This document shows, piece after piece, positions 10,901-23,350 of a stretch of DNA of 64,000 nt. Origin of the DNA: Diprion similis. Lineage: Eukaryota; Arthropoda; Insecta; Hymenoptera; Diprionidae. A program made the position numbers and the translations under genes. The notes under the pieces are model-generated. The model was not told the origin of the DNA. It worked only from the letters and a program-made list of their open reading frames with translations, and did not search any database. The stretch is from positions 124,001-188,000 of the forward strand of contig NC_060111.1 of assembly GCF_021155765.1 (NCBI RefSeq), written 5' to 3'. The first letter of the stretch is position 1. Every line of letters starts with the position of its first letter.

Positions 10901-13900
10901 GTGGGATTTTTTAATAATTCTTTCCGTAATCCTGAGAAAAAACTGCTCAACTTGCACGGAATCCATGTCCATCCTTTGCGATCCCTCCCTTCCGGCGACT
11001 ATCTCTTATCGTTGAACGGTACAGGATGTCGCCCGAAAGCTGCAAGTTAGCGACAAGTTACATTTGTATTTCCGTCCCATTGTACTTCCTGTTTGTTCCT
11101 CGATTCAGTTCAATTCAGTCTTTGTTATCTTAGTAATGTACCTAATGGCTTCCCAAGTACTGAAGAAAAAAAGACCTACAGGGAAAAAGGACAGCCAGGA
11201 ACAATTACTTCGAGCTGAAATGACGAAAATTTAGGCGAAATCGAGAAAACTTGAAAGGAAGGAAAATAAAATGTATAAAACGCTATGATAGTGATGCATG
11301 TACGGTTCTACATAGGCATGCTTTAGATAGAGAAGAAAAATCCATCCTGCGAGAAATGACTTTCAATATGGCTAATTTGCCCAGACAGAAAAATCGTGAT
11401 ATAGAATTACGAACCATTGTGAAACTTGTTTCTACCACTCTTGAACCTTTTTCATTCGTGCGTCGCTAGCATGAAACTCGTTTAAATTACAACTTATTGC
11501 AGGGTGCAGTCAAGTAGAGTTCCGAGAAAAGTGCGCACAGTGCACATTTATTGTGTCCCATTTATTGTCCACCGCGTTCGTTGATTATACTTATAATCTT
11601 CATAAGCACAGATAAACGTCGTAAGTATACGAAATACATATGTACATACATACATATACGTATAGGTTCGTTGTCTGAGGTATCTTCGAAGAACTGCACT
11701 GGTTCACTGCAACTGCAAAGTATCGTTGCATTAATTCTGCTCACACACGCAAAGAAAGTGTAAGATGAAAATAATAGCGACCTTATAAATACCTCGGTCT
11801 ATTGTTGATTAACGCGTATTAGACGGCTTATGTACCCGATATGCAAGGGTGTATAGGTGTATGCCAGCTATAATCTGTCTGCTCGTCCTAATCTTATACG
11901 TCGTCTAATATAACGTCATACTACCGCGAAAGGTCGCGTAGGAAATTCGGTGATTTTCAAGTCCGATCACAGACGGGGTGAATTGTGCGTTAGACCTAAT
12001 CCAAGCGTTCCCTTCTCTATAACACATTGAGAGTCTTACAATGTTATTACACGGGTTTGAAACAGAAATTTGTTTCTCCCGCAGTCTTCTGCCTCACATC
12101 TCAACGCCTGATCCTTGCGAGTTATAGGGATAAAAAATAAAATAACAAACAATAAATCACGTTATCAAGTAGGTTATGTTCATGATAAATTTGACGCAAC
12201 TATTGATACCTGAATGTCGTGGGTGCGGTAAATTATTACACGTCGACTTGTTTAATCCCGGAGAGGTTTAAACGATCGCACGATATTCACTTGTTGTATA
12301 TTTTTTTTTTTCACAATGACATACGAAATGATATATGATATCCGAGCACCGCCGTTGTCTCGCTACATCACGTGATTACATTACTGTTCCGGTCAAAGCT
12401 AATTGTTATTACCTATAATAAAATAAACAAATATGAAGAAATAAAATTCAATAAAATGCAAATTCAATATCAAATCTTACGTCTGCCCTAAGCGAATATA
12501 CAGATCATCAATTCAACGGATTTATTGTTTTATCAACATTGTTGTCATTTTGCGTAAATCAACCTTCCCGTTACATTAATCTGCTGCAAAATAATGAATG
12601 AATCAATCAATTAACGATAATTTTCGAACCTGTCGAAGATCGTACACAGGTTACTTACCTATACCTATAGGGATGGATACGTGGAGATACAGCGTGTATT
12701 TATTTATAACCCAGTGCAGACAGAGACCGGAAGTTGATGCATGAAAAATTCATGACTCCGCGTTGTTCATCCCACGGCCCTACGCCGCCAGGATACTAAT
12801 TAATTGCGTGTTTATCCCGCGGTGGCCCAACACAAATTCAAAACTTTCATCACAGCCGAGTATCAGACGCATTTAATTAGGTATATTTTGCACCGAAACA
12901 TAGAATGCGAACTAATTTAACATTATTAAGAACAATCGGGGAAGGAAGAATAGTCATAACTTAACATTGTCGTTACGTTATTGGTATACCTATATTATTA
13001 TATCAAAACCAAGCAAAGCCACTGATCCACAGCCTAATGAAGGGCATATGAATCAATGAGTTAGAAGTTTCTCTATTTTTATACCAAAACGAATTCCGAG
13101 TTTCTTTTGCCAGGTCCTGAAAAATCCCGTTGTAATTGACTCGTTATTCACTATACAGGTCGTGAAGTGATCGGCATCGCGGCATCCCACGGATGTAATT
13201 TTACGTCGTTTACGCCACGATTTTGAAAGTATAATATAACATATGTACCTACATATAGCAACATGACGTGCGAGACGTGACGATCGTGAATGTATCGACC
13301 TATACAAAGTTAATTTTCAAATTTGGATGCGTTTTCGCAAAAAATGTCTCTTCGTCAAATTTTTAAATATTATTCTAAGAATAGGATTCCACACTATGCA
13401 ATGTCCAATACAATAATATAACCATATTGTTTAATTTCTTATATCCATGATAAATTTTGTCCGCATTTACTGCAATAAGACATTGAAATCAATTCAAGAT
13501 ATTATTCATCTTGTGTATGAGATATTCCTGCATTCTTCATCTTTAGAACTTTCTATCTCCAAATGCCAATACGATTGGAAACGAAACAAGAGGAAGGGAA
13601 GTAAAATATTCGGGTAAAAACAATGTTTGATTAAAAAAAGAGTATGATCTCGACCGCGTGGCAACCTTATCTGATATCCCGTTACGTTGGAAAGCTTCGT
13701 TTCTATTCTCCTTGTTACTTCACACCTTATACATCTTGTGTACATGATACTATACATATAGGTATGTATATGTATAGCTCGGCATAAAAATACGGCTGCA
13801 GTACCTAATACTTATACAGTGTACATCTGCAAGAAGGAACGCTGCAGGTTTTAGCCGGCGCGGATGCTCGCTAGACAAGGTCTGAATTCACGTCAGACGG

Positions 13901-16018
13901 TACTCGGGTTTGGTTCAAACCGGTTGAAATATGTAGTAAAGTGTACATGTGTGCGTGAGCTCTCACGGTTCCAGGACAGAGCATAGAATTTCTTCATCTT
14001 TTCATTCTCGTTCTCATTCTTATTCTCATTCTGTGCGGATTTTCAACGCCTAGCTCTTGCTCCGCAGGTACCCGCAATTTCTACGTCAAAGTTGACCACT
14101 AATTTCGGATCATTATTTTAGAATTGATCAATGCAGACTTATCCCATCATTTTAAGAACCGCTAGTTCTCCAGAAAGTTTCACTAATGTTACCGCTTCAA
14201 TTACAGCGATTCTATACAGTCCCGGTGAGTCGCTTATATATAAATTCAAATGCACCTACAACATTGAATAATATAATTTGTCGCGAAAATTGAATATTGA
14301 ATACTGTCAGTTTGGAAAAGCGGAAAAGACGCCGAGTTTTGTGTCATAATTGTACGAACGTACGTTAAGTAATTAATCTGGCGAGATTATAACAACGGTG
14401 CGTGCAGGCGTTTCCGGAAACCACGACCAGTTCCACTTCCGGTGCTGTTTGCCTTCTTCTTGATTAGATATAATCTGTGCACACCCGTATGCACGATATC
14501 GCACTGGCGTCACGCAAACTGTAATGAAGTACTGTATGTACGAGCTGCACTCGAGTATTAATTACTCTATAAGAATCTAGACAAGGTTGGATGAAGGACA
14601 AAACCTGCACGAAATTCAATTTGTACGCGTCTTTTTCCTCCTCTCCTCCTTGGTTTTAGGTGGACTATTGAATCTTGGACGATTGGATAATTTAAAAAAA
14701 AACAGCTTCTCCAGAAATTATTCCATGATTAAGCTGTTCAATCATCGCAAATTATTTCCATTTCTGTTGCGATTCGCAAGATTGGTTATCGTGTCGATTC
14801 GTCATATTCTCTTTAGATTTCAACTGATTCGAAACAGAATCAAGGCTTGTTGAATTCTGCGTAAAATGTTGAAAAGCTACTGCTCCTAACGCCAAGTCTA
14901 TCTTATTCGATTTTTTTTATTTGAATTCACAACGCACTCAAGTGACCAAAGGTCCCTTGACTGGAATTCAGTGATAGCGTGAGTAAATATTTGCACCAAT
15001 CGTAGTATTTCAGTAATTGCGCTGCCTGTGTGTCTGCGATGTTTATAATAAAAGGTACAAAGTTATAGCCTTGGATCACCGCACAACACCTGATGATGTA
15101 GTTCAGCTGGAAAATATACTTGTAGGTCGATGCTAGTTGCGGTTCTTTGATAAAGACATCTATGTTTCATTGTTAAACATGTATTGTACGGCTTGCAGAT
15201 TGCAATACTAATTTAGTGTAAAAGTATTGTATCGCGAAATTTGACTCTTCCTGCAGGGGTGGACGTGACGGCAAACCAGGACGAAATATCGGGCCACGAG
15301 ACGTTCCAGCTGGAATTCGATCGAGCGACGAAGAGATGGTACCTTAGAACGATGCAGGACCGCTACTGGACCCTGGAGGCGGGCGGCGGTATCCAGGCCT
15401 CGGACCACAAACGGTCCTCGAACGCCCTGTTCGACCTGGTGTGGCAGGAGGCCGACGGCACCGTCGCCCTCCGAGCGAACAACGGCAAGTTCCTTGCCAC
15501 GAAGCGGTCTGGACACTTGTACGCCAATGCCGACGCCGCCGGGGACTCGGAGGCGAGCAAGTTCTACTTTTACCTGATGAACAGGCCCGTTCTTGTCCTG
15601 AGATGCGAGCAGGGCTTCGTCGGCCTCAAGAGTAATGCGAGTCCCAAACTTGAGTGCAACAAGGCCTCCTACGAGACGATTCGTGTCGAACGGTGCGACC
15701 GCGGTATCGTCCGATTCAAAGGTTTCCTGAAATACGATAATTCTTGTTCCACTGACTACCGTTCAAGGATGACACAATTAAGCTTGCTGGTAAAACGTGC
15801 AATTTTTCGCAGGTCAAAATGGAAAATACTGGCACGCGGACAGCGAGGGTGTAACGTCGGACGCTGATGTACCGTCTGACGGGTTTTATCTCGAGCTGCG
15901 AGAACCGTCGCGCATTTGCATCAAGTCGACGGATGGCAGATACCTTTCGGCTGGTAAAAATGGGGTATTTCGCCTTGGCGACACGGACTACGAATCGGCA
16001 ACAAAGTGGGAATTCTAA
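7945..16018 (+). CDS. sn: fascin (singed homologue), actin-bundling protein
   Basis: Fascin packs actin filaments into the tight parallel bundles of bristles, filopodia and nurse cells. Seven coding exons keep phase: 7945-8007, 8265-8508, 9263-9396, 9550-9857, 9943-10103, 15257-15721, 15813-16018, giving 526 residues (fly about 512). Four beta-trefoil domains are expected. Recognisable blocks are [58 protein letters not shown] and the SATKWEF end. Ser47, in [11 protein letters not shown], matches the PKC-regulated serine that controls actin binding in vertebrate fascin. The first exon codes a divergent, polar 21-residue leader, as in flies. Residues about 188-208 ([20 protein letters not shown]) look like an extra loop inside the second trefoil. 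Intron 5 is 5.2 kb while the others are 85 to 760 bases. A possible AATAAA lies at 17278-17283. Confidence 0.95.
10438..10936. repeat. fold-back (inverted-repeat) element in fascin intron 5
   Basis: Two arms of about 120 bases, 10438-10556 and 10814-10936, are imperfect reverse complements around a spacer of about 257 bases. Shared blocks include CTCAGGATTACGGAAA at the outer edge, a GTTAAAAATCGATTTTAATAC-like core and a TTTGATTTTTTCAAT stretch. Small indels between the arms show age. The transcript could form a long hairpin. A MITE or other fold-back element is likely. The outer ends beyond the arms are not clear to me, and no target duplication is obvious. Confidence 0.65.
11145..11469 (+). 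pseudogene. broken coding-like segment inside fascin intron 5
   Basis: An ATG at 11145 opens a lysine-rich frame ([20 protein letters not shown]) that meets TAG at 11232. The same frame goes on plausibly ([17 protein letters not shown]) up to two stops near 11286. A frame one base over then reads on ([20 protein letters not shown] and [20 protein letters not shown]) to a TAG at 11467. One in-frame stop and one frameshift in otherwise protein-like text suggest a decayed gene copy or transposon fragment. I do not recognise the parent. The position, 200 bases after the fold-back repeat, could mean it was carried in with it. Confidence 0.35.
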
Positions 16019-18216
16019 TGCGTTTAACACGACCATTAATATTATCCATATTATTATCAATATACAAGAATGCATTCTTTGCGTATCTCGGCGTCGTTCA
16101 TCCCCGCGACTGATTATACGTATAAACTATATCACAAACATTACGAACAATTGACAATGTCGTATGTACAACAAGACCTCACCATACTTTCCTCAAATTT
16201 TATACCGCAGTATACGCGCGCGCAGCTGTATTCAAGAACGGGAGGGGGGGGGGGGGGGATTTTATATCGCGCAAACATGCATTTTATTACTATTATTATT
16301 ATCGCCGTCGTCATCATTATTATACTTATTATAATTAATATATGGCACGTGTATCGATACGTTTACACATCTTTGATGTGTAATTAACTATTGAACGAAG
16401 TAGAAGAGAACGAGGTATTATAATTCAGGTCTCATCTCCAATGCTTACGGTGAAATTGGATATGAAAATTAATATAGGTATAGGATCTACAAACCCTGGT
16501 TTTCCGTTTGTTGCTTTGTCGTGGGCCGACCACCAGACAATGTAGATTTCCACGAAGCCACATGCGCGCTTTTTCTGTGACAGCTAATATTTCGTGTAAT
16601 TAATTGTCATTGCCCAACGCAATCATTTCTTCTGATGAAAAAAAAAAAATTGTACGTGATACCAACGAAATTTTCATACTTTTCTATGCCCCCGTATAGA
16701 GTTACATAAATACATACCTACAATATAGATAATCGGATACATATTACGTAGTATGCTACTAATAAGGAAACTGTCATTTTGCCGAGATTGTGACTTCAAA
16801 GCCTTGGAAAATTTCCATAAATATTTGTTTATTATTTATACAGTAAGAAAGTTTGTGATTATTATTATTATTATTGTTATCACTATTATTACTAAATTTG
16901 CTATTATTTTGGCTAATCCCCCATTAAAGTCATGGATATGATACATTATATTAATCATAAACTGATTACTGATGTATTTTACTTTGTAAGACTCTAGAAC
17001 TTACCCGATGGCTATGCTATCGTAATTATATTCAGGATTGGTTTTTCTTATGCAACAAAATTTCTCTTTTGTGTAAATACATCAATACAATATCCCCTGC
17101 ATTATCCACTTCTACTATAATTCATACCAATGTTGATGATAAACACAAGAATAAGACAAATCATTACGTAAAACCATTTTATATACTTTATCTGAAAAAT
17201 GCGCGGGTTGTACAGATTATTACTTTTGTATGTGCAGTGAGTATCATAATTATTTGATTATCATTATAGTCACTATTAATAAAATTTCACTGTTTTGTGA
17301 TTCACGGGATTAGCACGGTTATTTCCGAGCAATATCACGTGTAAAAAATATCCACTGTGCTCAGAGTGTTATGAAATGAAACTAAAACAATGAGACATTT
17401 GCCCTATTAACAAAGGAAGTTTTTTCTGATACGGAAAATACTAGAGAAAGATTAAAAAAAATATTTGGAAAAAGAAAAAAGAAGGAAAATTACCAAATCG
17501 TTAACCTTTTTTCCTTTTCTTGTCAAGGACTTTTCGTTAGTGAATCGATTGACTCTTTCTAGCAGAAAACGAATTCAAAACATCGTAGGATCAACAGCTG
17601 AGAATAAAGAAAATCCTGTGCAGAAATTGCATATGCACCTGTTGAATCTATCTGATAATCGGCTATGACGAGGATGATTTTTGACTCAAGACTGGCGCTG
17701 GTATACTGTGGTGGATAACAATGTTACAAATGCCATAAAGATGCCTGTGATTTCTTGATTTTGCATTGCCTTGAGGCTTATAGCTAAAAATACTTTTGAA
17801 TCTCGCAAGTTTACGGAAAAAACGAGATGTCTTTGCCGTTTCCTTGAGCTATGAAACTCACTTCACAAAAAAATTCTATCATGTTTCATTTTAGAACTAA
17901 GCTAGCCGATCATAGTGACATGATGCAGATAGTATAAAATATTCAGTTATCGCCATGAGTTACAAAGTGCCATTGTGATTCCTCACTCATGGTTACATCT
18001 TAATAATCATATTTAGTAATATATGTAAATACTTACTATCGTCTTTATTATCTATCAACGCGAACTGTATCAGGTAATATGACTTGCACGTATTGAAGTA
18101 TAATAATGAGTGAGGATAATATTCAAAATTGGTCAAACAGCATTGTTGATTGAAAATCATTCTTCAAATTAAACACAAAATACTAGCATCTACATCAATT
18201 TGTGTTTGAATTAAAC
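16019..18216. other. tail-to-tail spacer between fascin and RNase Z, including fascin 3' UTR
   Basis: AT-rich sequence with ATT/ATC microsatellite patches (about 16285-16340 and 16858-16895) and a G run. AATAAA hexamers at 17278-17283 and 17603-17608 are the plausible fascin polyadenylation signals. A 67-codon lysine-rich open frame at 17465-17668 lies among A-rich tracts and resembles nothing known. No gene is called. Confidence 0.4.
16241..16258 (+). repeat. poly-G run in the fascin 3' flank
   Basis: GGA followed by 15 G. Confidence 0.9.
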
Positions 18217-21192
18217 CTATTTTATTGAAAGCATTTTTTTTTCTTTCTTTGCAATGTGTAAGGATGGGGATGTTTGTTCTACACCGTACTGTAATCGAAG
18301 TCTTCTTCTATGAGCCCTGTTATCAAGTATTTCGCAAGATTCCGAAAACATAATACGTAGCGCAGGATAGAGGAGCGGCAGAATAGGCAGTTCTCCTACT
18401 CTCACTTGCATGTTATCAAAGGCAATGCCGACCATTTTTGCAGCATCGTCATCGAGTAGCGGTATCTTAGCATATCGTTGACTGAAATGGGTAAGCAAAG
18501 TGAATTTTGCGTTCATCTGTTGACCAATATTGATTGCCTGTGAAACTGTGGAATGCAACTTGAACTTTGCCTCATCCTCTAGCTCATCTGACATTGTAGC
18601 TTCATGAATTAATAGATCGCTGTTTTGACCTAAGTCAACCAAACTTCGACAGGGCATTGTGTCGCCACTAAAGACAAACATGGAAAGCATGTGAGAATAA
18701 TTTCGATGATTGCAAGTGTATGCACTTTGTGCACTTTGACTGACCTGTAAGTTACTTTGAACCCATCATTCAGTGTGACGGAAACACCAAAAGAATTTAC
18801 CACGTGCCTGACGTTCGTCGTGTTTACATCTTTTACTCCTAATTGTGCGTATAAATTATTGCATTTGTCGTTTGATAACTCGTTGTGGTTGTTCAGTATC
18901 AGGTCTCCGTTTGCAATGAGTGTGAACTTGTCCAATATCGGCTCAAATCTTCTGTGATAGAAGCTAAGCCAAGCGGATATCTGTTTTGGCGCAAGTACGA
19001 AAGCTGGATTTTTCGTTGCCCACATTCTAGCTTTCAAAAGTCCAATCAATCCCATGTGATGATCGGCGTGTAAATGGGAAATATAAATCGCCTGAAATAT
19101 GGCAAAGTAGGCAAGATTAAAGCTAGCTATTATTTCAATGTCAACCATCAACTTATAAAAATTTTAAGTAATAAAATACACACCTTGATGCTGGCCAAAA
19201 CTTTGTACACCTCACTCTTGCCATAAAATCTCATCAGCTGTGTCACAGTGCCCTCTCCACAGTCGAATAGTATGCTGCTGTTTTCGGTGATCCTGAAAAG
19301 AATCCCACTGGTGTTCCTGTGCTTGTTAGGTGCGCATGAACCTGTGCCTAAGAAAATTAATTTTGGGTACTCTGCAATCTCACCCAGCTCTTTCGTCTTC
19401 AAATTTATGTCAGTCTGAAGGCATGCTAGAGCATCGAGGAAACCGTCGATTTCCATTGCTTTATCTATATACTTTTTGGGCTGTAATTCCAGCTCCAGAC
19501 TGCGATCCAATCCGTTTTTAGGGCGCAAACGGATGCAATGCAGTGTCTTGGCTTGACTAACTGTACTATCGTCAGGCTTAATGTTCTCCGCAGATATCTG
19601 TAAAATTCAATGAAATTTAATGAATTCGGTTACGTTTTGACACTCATTCTTCATCTTCTTGTCATTAAATGCCTATCTTGAAATTAATCTAAACTCTTTA
19701 CCACCGAGCGGCTAGAATTTCCCATTAGCTGTTCAACCAGTTTCTCCTCGTTGCCTTCAATGATTTCTTGGTCTGGGAGGTTTTCCTTGTCGAAACCCTG
19801 CTCACTGAGAAATGGGAATATGGTCGGATGGAGTAGATGCAGCATGTGCTGCATTTCATGAACAGCTTCACTTCCAAGACAATCGTTCTGTTCGTTTATT
19901 ACCAGTTGAATTGGTCCAGGGCCAAATGCATTCATCCACTTTTTGTAACGTGGATCGGCCATGACTTCCACAGGTGTAAAGTGCACAATGCAGAATGGAA
20001 TGTTATCCTCCTCGGCAGTCGATTGCTGATAATCTTCGAAAATGGGGTTTTCCACTAACGATTCGAGGTGATCCACCGTGGGGCACTCCAAAACTAAATT
20101 AAATAACAAATAAGCACATATCAAAATGAGGTAATTGATTCATTATTTGCCACAAATTACCAATGACGACTGATCCAGGTTCCGTAGGTCCCATAACGTC
20201 GGAGCTTTTCACTATACGTCCGTCTTCTAAAGTGACGTCTTTCCCCTCTTTCAGCTTACCAAACAGAGGGCCAGATGGAACGCCTTGCTCAACACATTTA
20301 ATAAGGGATAACGTACCAGGACGATCTTTGAATTTACAAATATAAGCCATTGCATCAGTTATCCTGGGGTTGGATTTCAATGACTCCCTGACCTTGGACC
20401 TCTGCTCAGTTTTGTCCACTAGTCTGAGCCTTTTGCCATTACGATTAACCTCGTGAGCGTAATAATCCGTCTCATCATCAGTGTAATCCAAGCTGTGATC
20501 AGAGTCAGACTTTTCGAGTCCGGAGTGTTTTTTAGTGAGTCGAGCGTGTCTGACTGTAATACATTCATCCTCGAACACATTTTCATAGCTGCAATCGTAC
20601 AGTGAAACTTGCAAGCTTTGCAAAATGATGAATTTCTTTGCTGCTTTGAAAAGTTCGTCCGTTCCCTGGGGACCGTGCAACACAAAGTGAGGTACGCCTA
20701 CATCCTGTGCGCTCAATGCCAAGCCTGGTAAACCACCCAGATTCTGCCAAGTTGGGCTTGTTATAAATATGTGTTCTAGTTTTGCTACTTTACACTTGTG
20801 CTCTCCCGCCAGCCTCTGCGTCCCCTCGCCGCAGTTGAACATGTATCTCACTCGGTCTGTGAACAAATAAAGGGATCTTGGCGAGCCTCGCGAACCGGAG
20901 CCCAGGACCTATTTTGGAAAAGAGGAACAGAGGTTACGGTTTTGCTCTTCTTATAAATTCAAACAGCTCCGGTATGCTCGGAGTGCGTTACCTGAAAGTA
21001 TATAGAGCTTGGTGAATAATTTTTCTGGTTTTCTTTGAGTTTTAGTCGATGGTCCCGCATCTCTTGGATATGATTCTGTGACCGCGGCATTTTCAAGAGG
21101 ATCTCTTTCAGGTTAGGTTTCACCGAATACGTGCCCTTGCGTCTTACAATGTAACGAAACAAATTCCATGAGTACCAGTTTTTGGTTGACAT
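18217..21192 (-). CDS. ELAC2: RNase Z, long form (ELAC2), tRNA 3'-end endonuclease
   Basis: This enzyme cuts the 3' trailer from precursor tRNAs in nucleus and mitochondria. Six exons keep phase: 21192-20992, 20908-20161, 20093-19702, 19597-19184, 19091-18745, 18667-18217, for 850 residues (human 826). The N-terminal half is the inactive metallo-beta-lactamase copy (YMFNCGEGTQRLAGEHKCKV). The C-terminal half is the catalytic one: FLGTGSCAPNKHRNTSGILF, FDCGEGT, the metal-binding HLHADHH at about residues 591-597, SGDTMPC (Asp703), LLIHEAT (His722) and THFSQRYAK (His761). All metal ligands I expect are present. The first residues (MSTKNWYSWNLFRYIVRRKG) are basic and hydrophobic, which suits mitochondrial import. 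The gene starts 529 bases from the divergent ATP synthase f gene. An AATAAA overlaps its last codons. Confidence 0.95.
18221..18226 (-). promoter_or_regulatory. AATAAA polyadenylation hexamer overlapping the end of the RNase Z coding region
   Basis: On the minus strand the last codons read TCA ATA AAA TAG, so the hexamer begins inside the third-last codon. It could give a 3' UTR of only about 10-30 bases, or be unused if a later site is preferred. Confidence 0.45.
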
Positions 21193-21720
21193 TATTTAAG
21201 CTTCGCTCATTATCTTTCCGCCTGCAAAAATAAGGATTTATCCTTAAGGACCAGGTTGGTCTAACTTGAGCATGAACGCATCGCCGCAGTCACATTTCCT
21301 GCACGTGTGACTTGACGAAAATAACGCTGGATAAGATCTCATTAGAGTACTTCGCAACAAACCGAGTGACCTTTCATTCATTGTATTTTTACCATTTATC
21401 CACAATTCAATGTTCGACTCTTATCACATCCCATCTGTTGGAAATTCGAAATTACTCAAAGTTAGATCCTGTTAGAGTATCCTAATTCTCGCCATCCTCT
21501 GCTCCGGCAGTCACGTATGTGGCAATTCCACCATGGTCGGTAAACCTATGTATTGTATGGTATACATGTGTATGTAACAAGAACAAGAACTAACCAGCCA
21601 ATTTCGCCCGAAGCGCCAGCCAGCGTTCAGTCGGGAAAACTCACTGAAAACTCGACTTGCAGAGAGGACGTCTGTAAGTCTGTTGCAGTCAGCAGGCCCA
21701 GGAGGTTGTCATTATAAAAA
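21193..21720. promoter_or_regulatory. shared divergent promoter, RNase Z / ATP synthase f
   Basis: The start codons of two divergent housekeeping genes lie 528 bases apart. I see no TATA box at a sensible distance from either gene. A CCAAT motif sits at about 21597-21602 (GCCAATTTCG). A bidirectional promoter is inferred from geometry. Confidence 0.5.
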
Positions 21721-22836
21721 ATGGGGTTCGGCGATTATCCCGCGGAGTACAACCGGTCTATTCACGGGCCGTATGATCCTGCCCGATATTATGGAAAGCG
21801 TGAGTTTAATGTCGTGATGTGAAACGGAGTGACATATAATTACCGAAATGACGACTGATCGAAGTTCTATGTTACAGCGGACACTCCGTTCGGCCAGGTT
21901 AAACTCAACGAATTGATACCATGGCTCGGTCGTCGTAACAAGAGTCCGAGGGCAATGGTAGCCGCAGTTTCTCGAGGTAATTTGAATAAAGTTTCGTGTC
22001 TCTTCGATTCGGGAATGACGGACTCGTAAGAAAAAAAATTCTTGCCCCAATCCCCATCGAAGTTTATCGAATTATGCGTAACCCTTGGAAAATCAGCAGC
22101 CATCTTGTCTGCCAATTCGTTGCATAACCTTATAAACTGATTGAACATAAACGATTCTAATTACGTAAGCAGGAAATTTTCTAATCCCTGAAAAATCCTT
22201 TTGCAAAGATATATCCGGTGTTCAACTTAAAAGTAAACCGTTATCATCGTATCTTGCTAATGAGTACTAGAAAATTATTCTCGATATTGTATATGATATA
22301 GTATTTGGCGAAGCTGTAGGATTGCTCGGGCGCTTGTGTACCCCTGATATTCTATTGCCGTATCACAATTCACCCTATACTTGCGTACCCAATCGGCTTA
22401 CTTGCATGATCGCGACGAAACACTCGTGACGTCATTGCAGTAGTTACTTTCATGTGGTTTGGGTAGAACTCGGCATGAGTGTTTCATGGCAATTACACAA
22501 GTGGGCCCATTGAGTACTCAAATACGTAAGTGTAAGGCAAATTGAGATACTGCAAATGTTCTCTGCTCTAATATTGAATGACAATGGTGGCAATTTTTCT
22601 CAGCATGGTGGCATTGGCAACATAAGTACGTACACGTGAAACGCGGTGGGATTGCTCCGTTTTTCCAGCTAACTGCGGGAGCCATGTTATGGTTTTACGT
22701 GATCAACTATCAAAAGTACAGTAAGTAGCCAGCATAAGCTATGGATAAAATATAAGAACCTATTCAATTCAGCTTACATTTAATAATTTCATATCTTTAT
22801 TTTTCAGAGAATCACAGGAACTACAAGTACCACTAA
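21721..22836 (+). CDS. ATPsynF: ATP synthase subunit f, mitochondrial
   Basis: Subunit f is a small one-helix protein of the membrane-embedded Fo part and dimer interface of mitochondrial ATP synthase. Four exons keep phase: 21721-21799, 21878-21976, 22604-22720, 22808-22836, giving 107 residues, the normal insect size. It opens MGFGDYPAEYNRSIHGPYDP, then has the family segment GQVKLNELIPWLGRRNKSPR, a WWHWQHKYVHVKRGG turn, one transmembrane helix (LTAGAMLWFYVINYQ) and the typical short basic tail ending KYH. There is no cleavable presequence, as usual for this subunit. An AATAAA follows at 22939. Confidence 0.93.
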
Positions 22837-22938
22837 GGTTCAGCTTTCTCGGTCCAATGCAGGAGAAGAACAGAAATAGTGTTGCATAAATTGTATCTTT
22901 CAAAATTGTTAATCTAACATACCTATATTATTCAAATG

Positions 22939-22944
22939 AATAAA
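22939..22944 (+). promoter_or_regulatory. AATAAA polyadenylation signal of ATP synthase f
   Basis: The hexamer lies about 100 bases after the stop codon, the usual distance for a short nuclear-encoded mitochondrial transcript. Confidence 0.7.
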
Positions 22945-23350
22945 ACAAAAATTACAATTAGTGAATGAGTAGATAAATGGGTCTGTTTGTGACGATTACA
23001 AATTTTTATGTGCACACGTATAAAGTCATGAAACCTCTATCATTGGCTCATATTTTTGCTTGTTTGTTTATGTGTGGCATACCGTTATACACGTAATATA
23101 CACGTGTTACAAACCTGGCATAAATGATATCACTTTCCCATCGTTTTGAATTTGGTCCATCTACTTTAATTTTCTTAAATGGGAACAGACAGACAGACCC
23201 GATATCACTGTCTGTTTACAGTTATTGGGTCTCTTCAAATGATTGAACAAGCGATTGATGTTGCTATGAGTGCATTCATTTTTTTGCAGCTGTGAAAGAA
23301 CTAAATTCAGATGTGTGAAATAAATGATTGAAATTTGAAAAAATCCAAAT

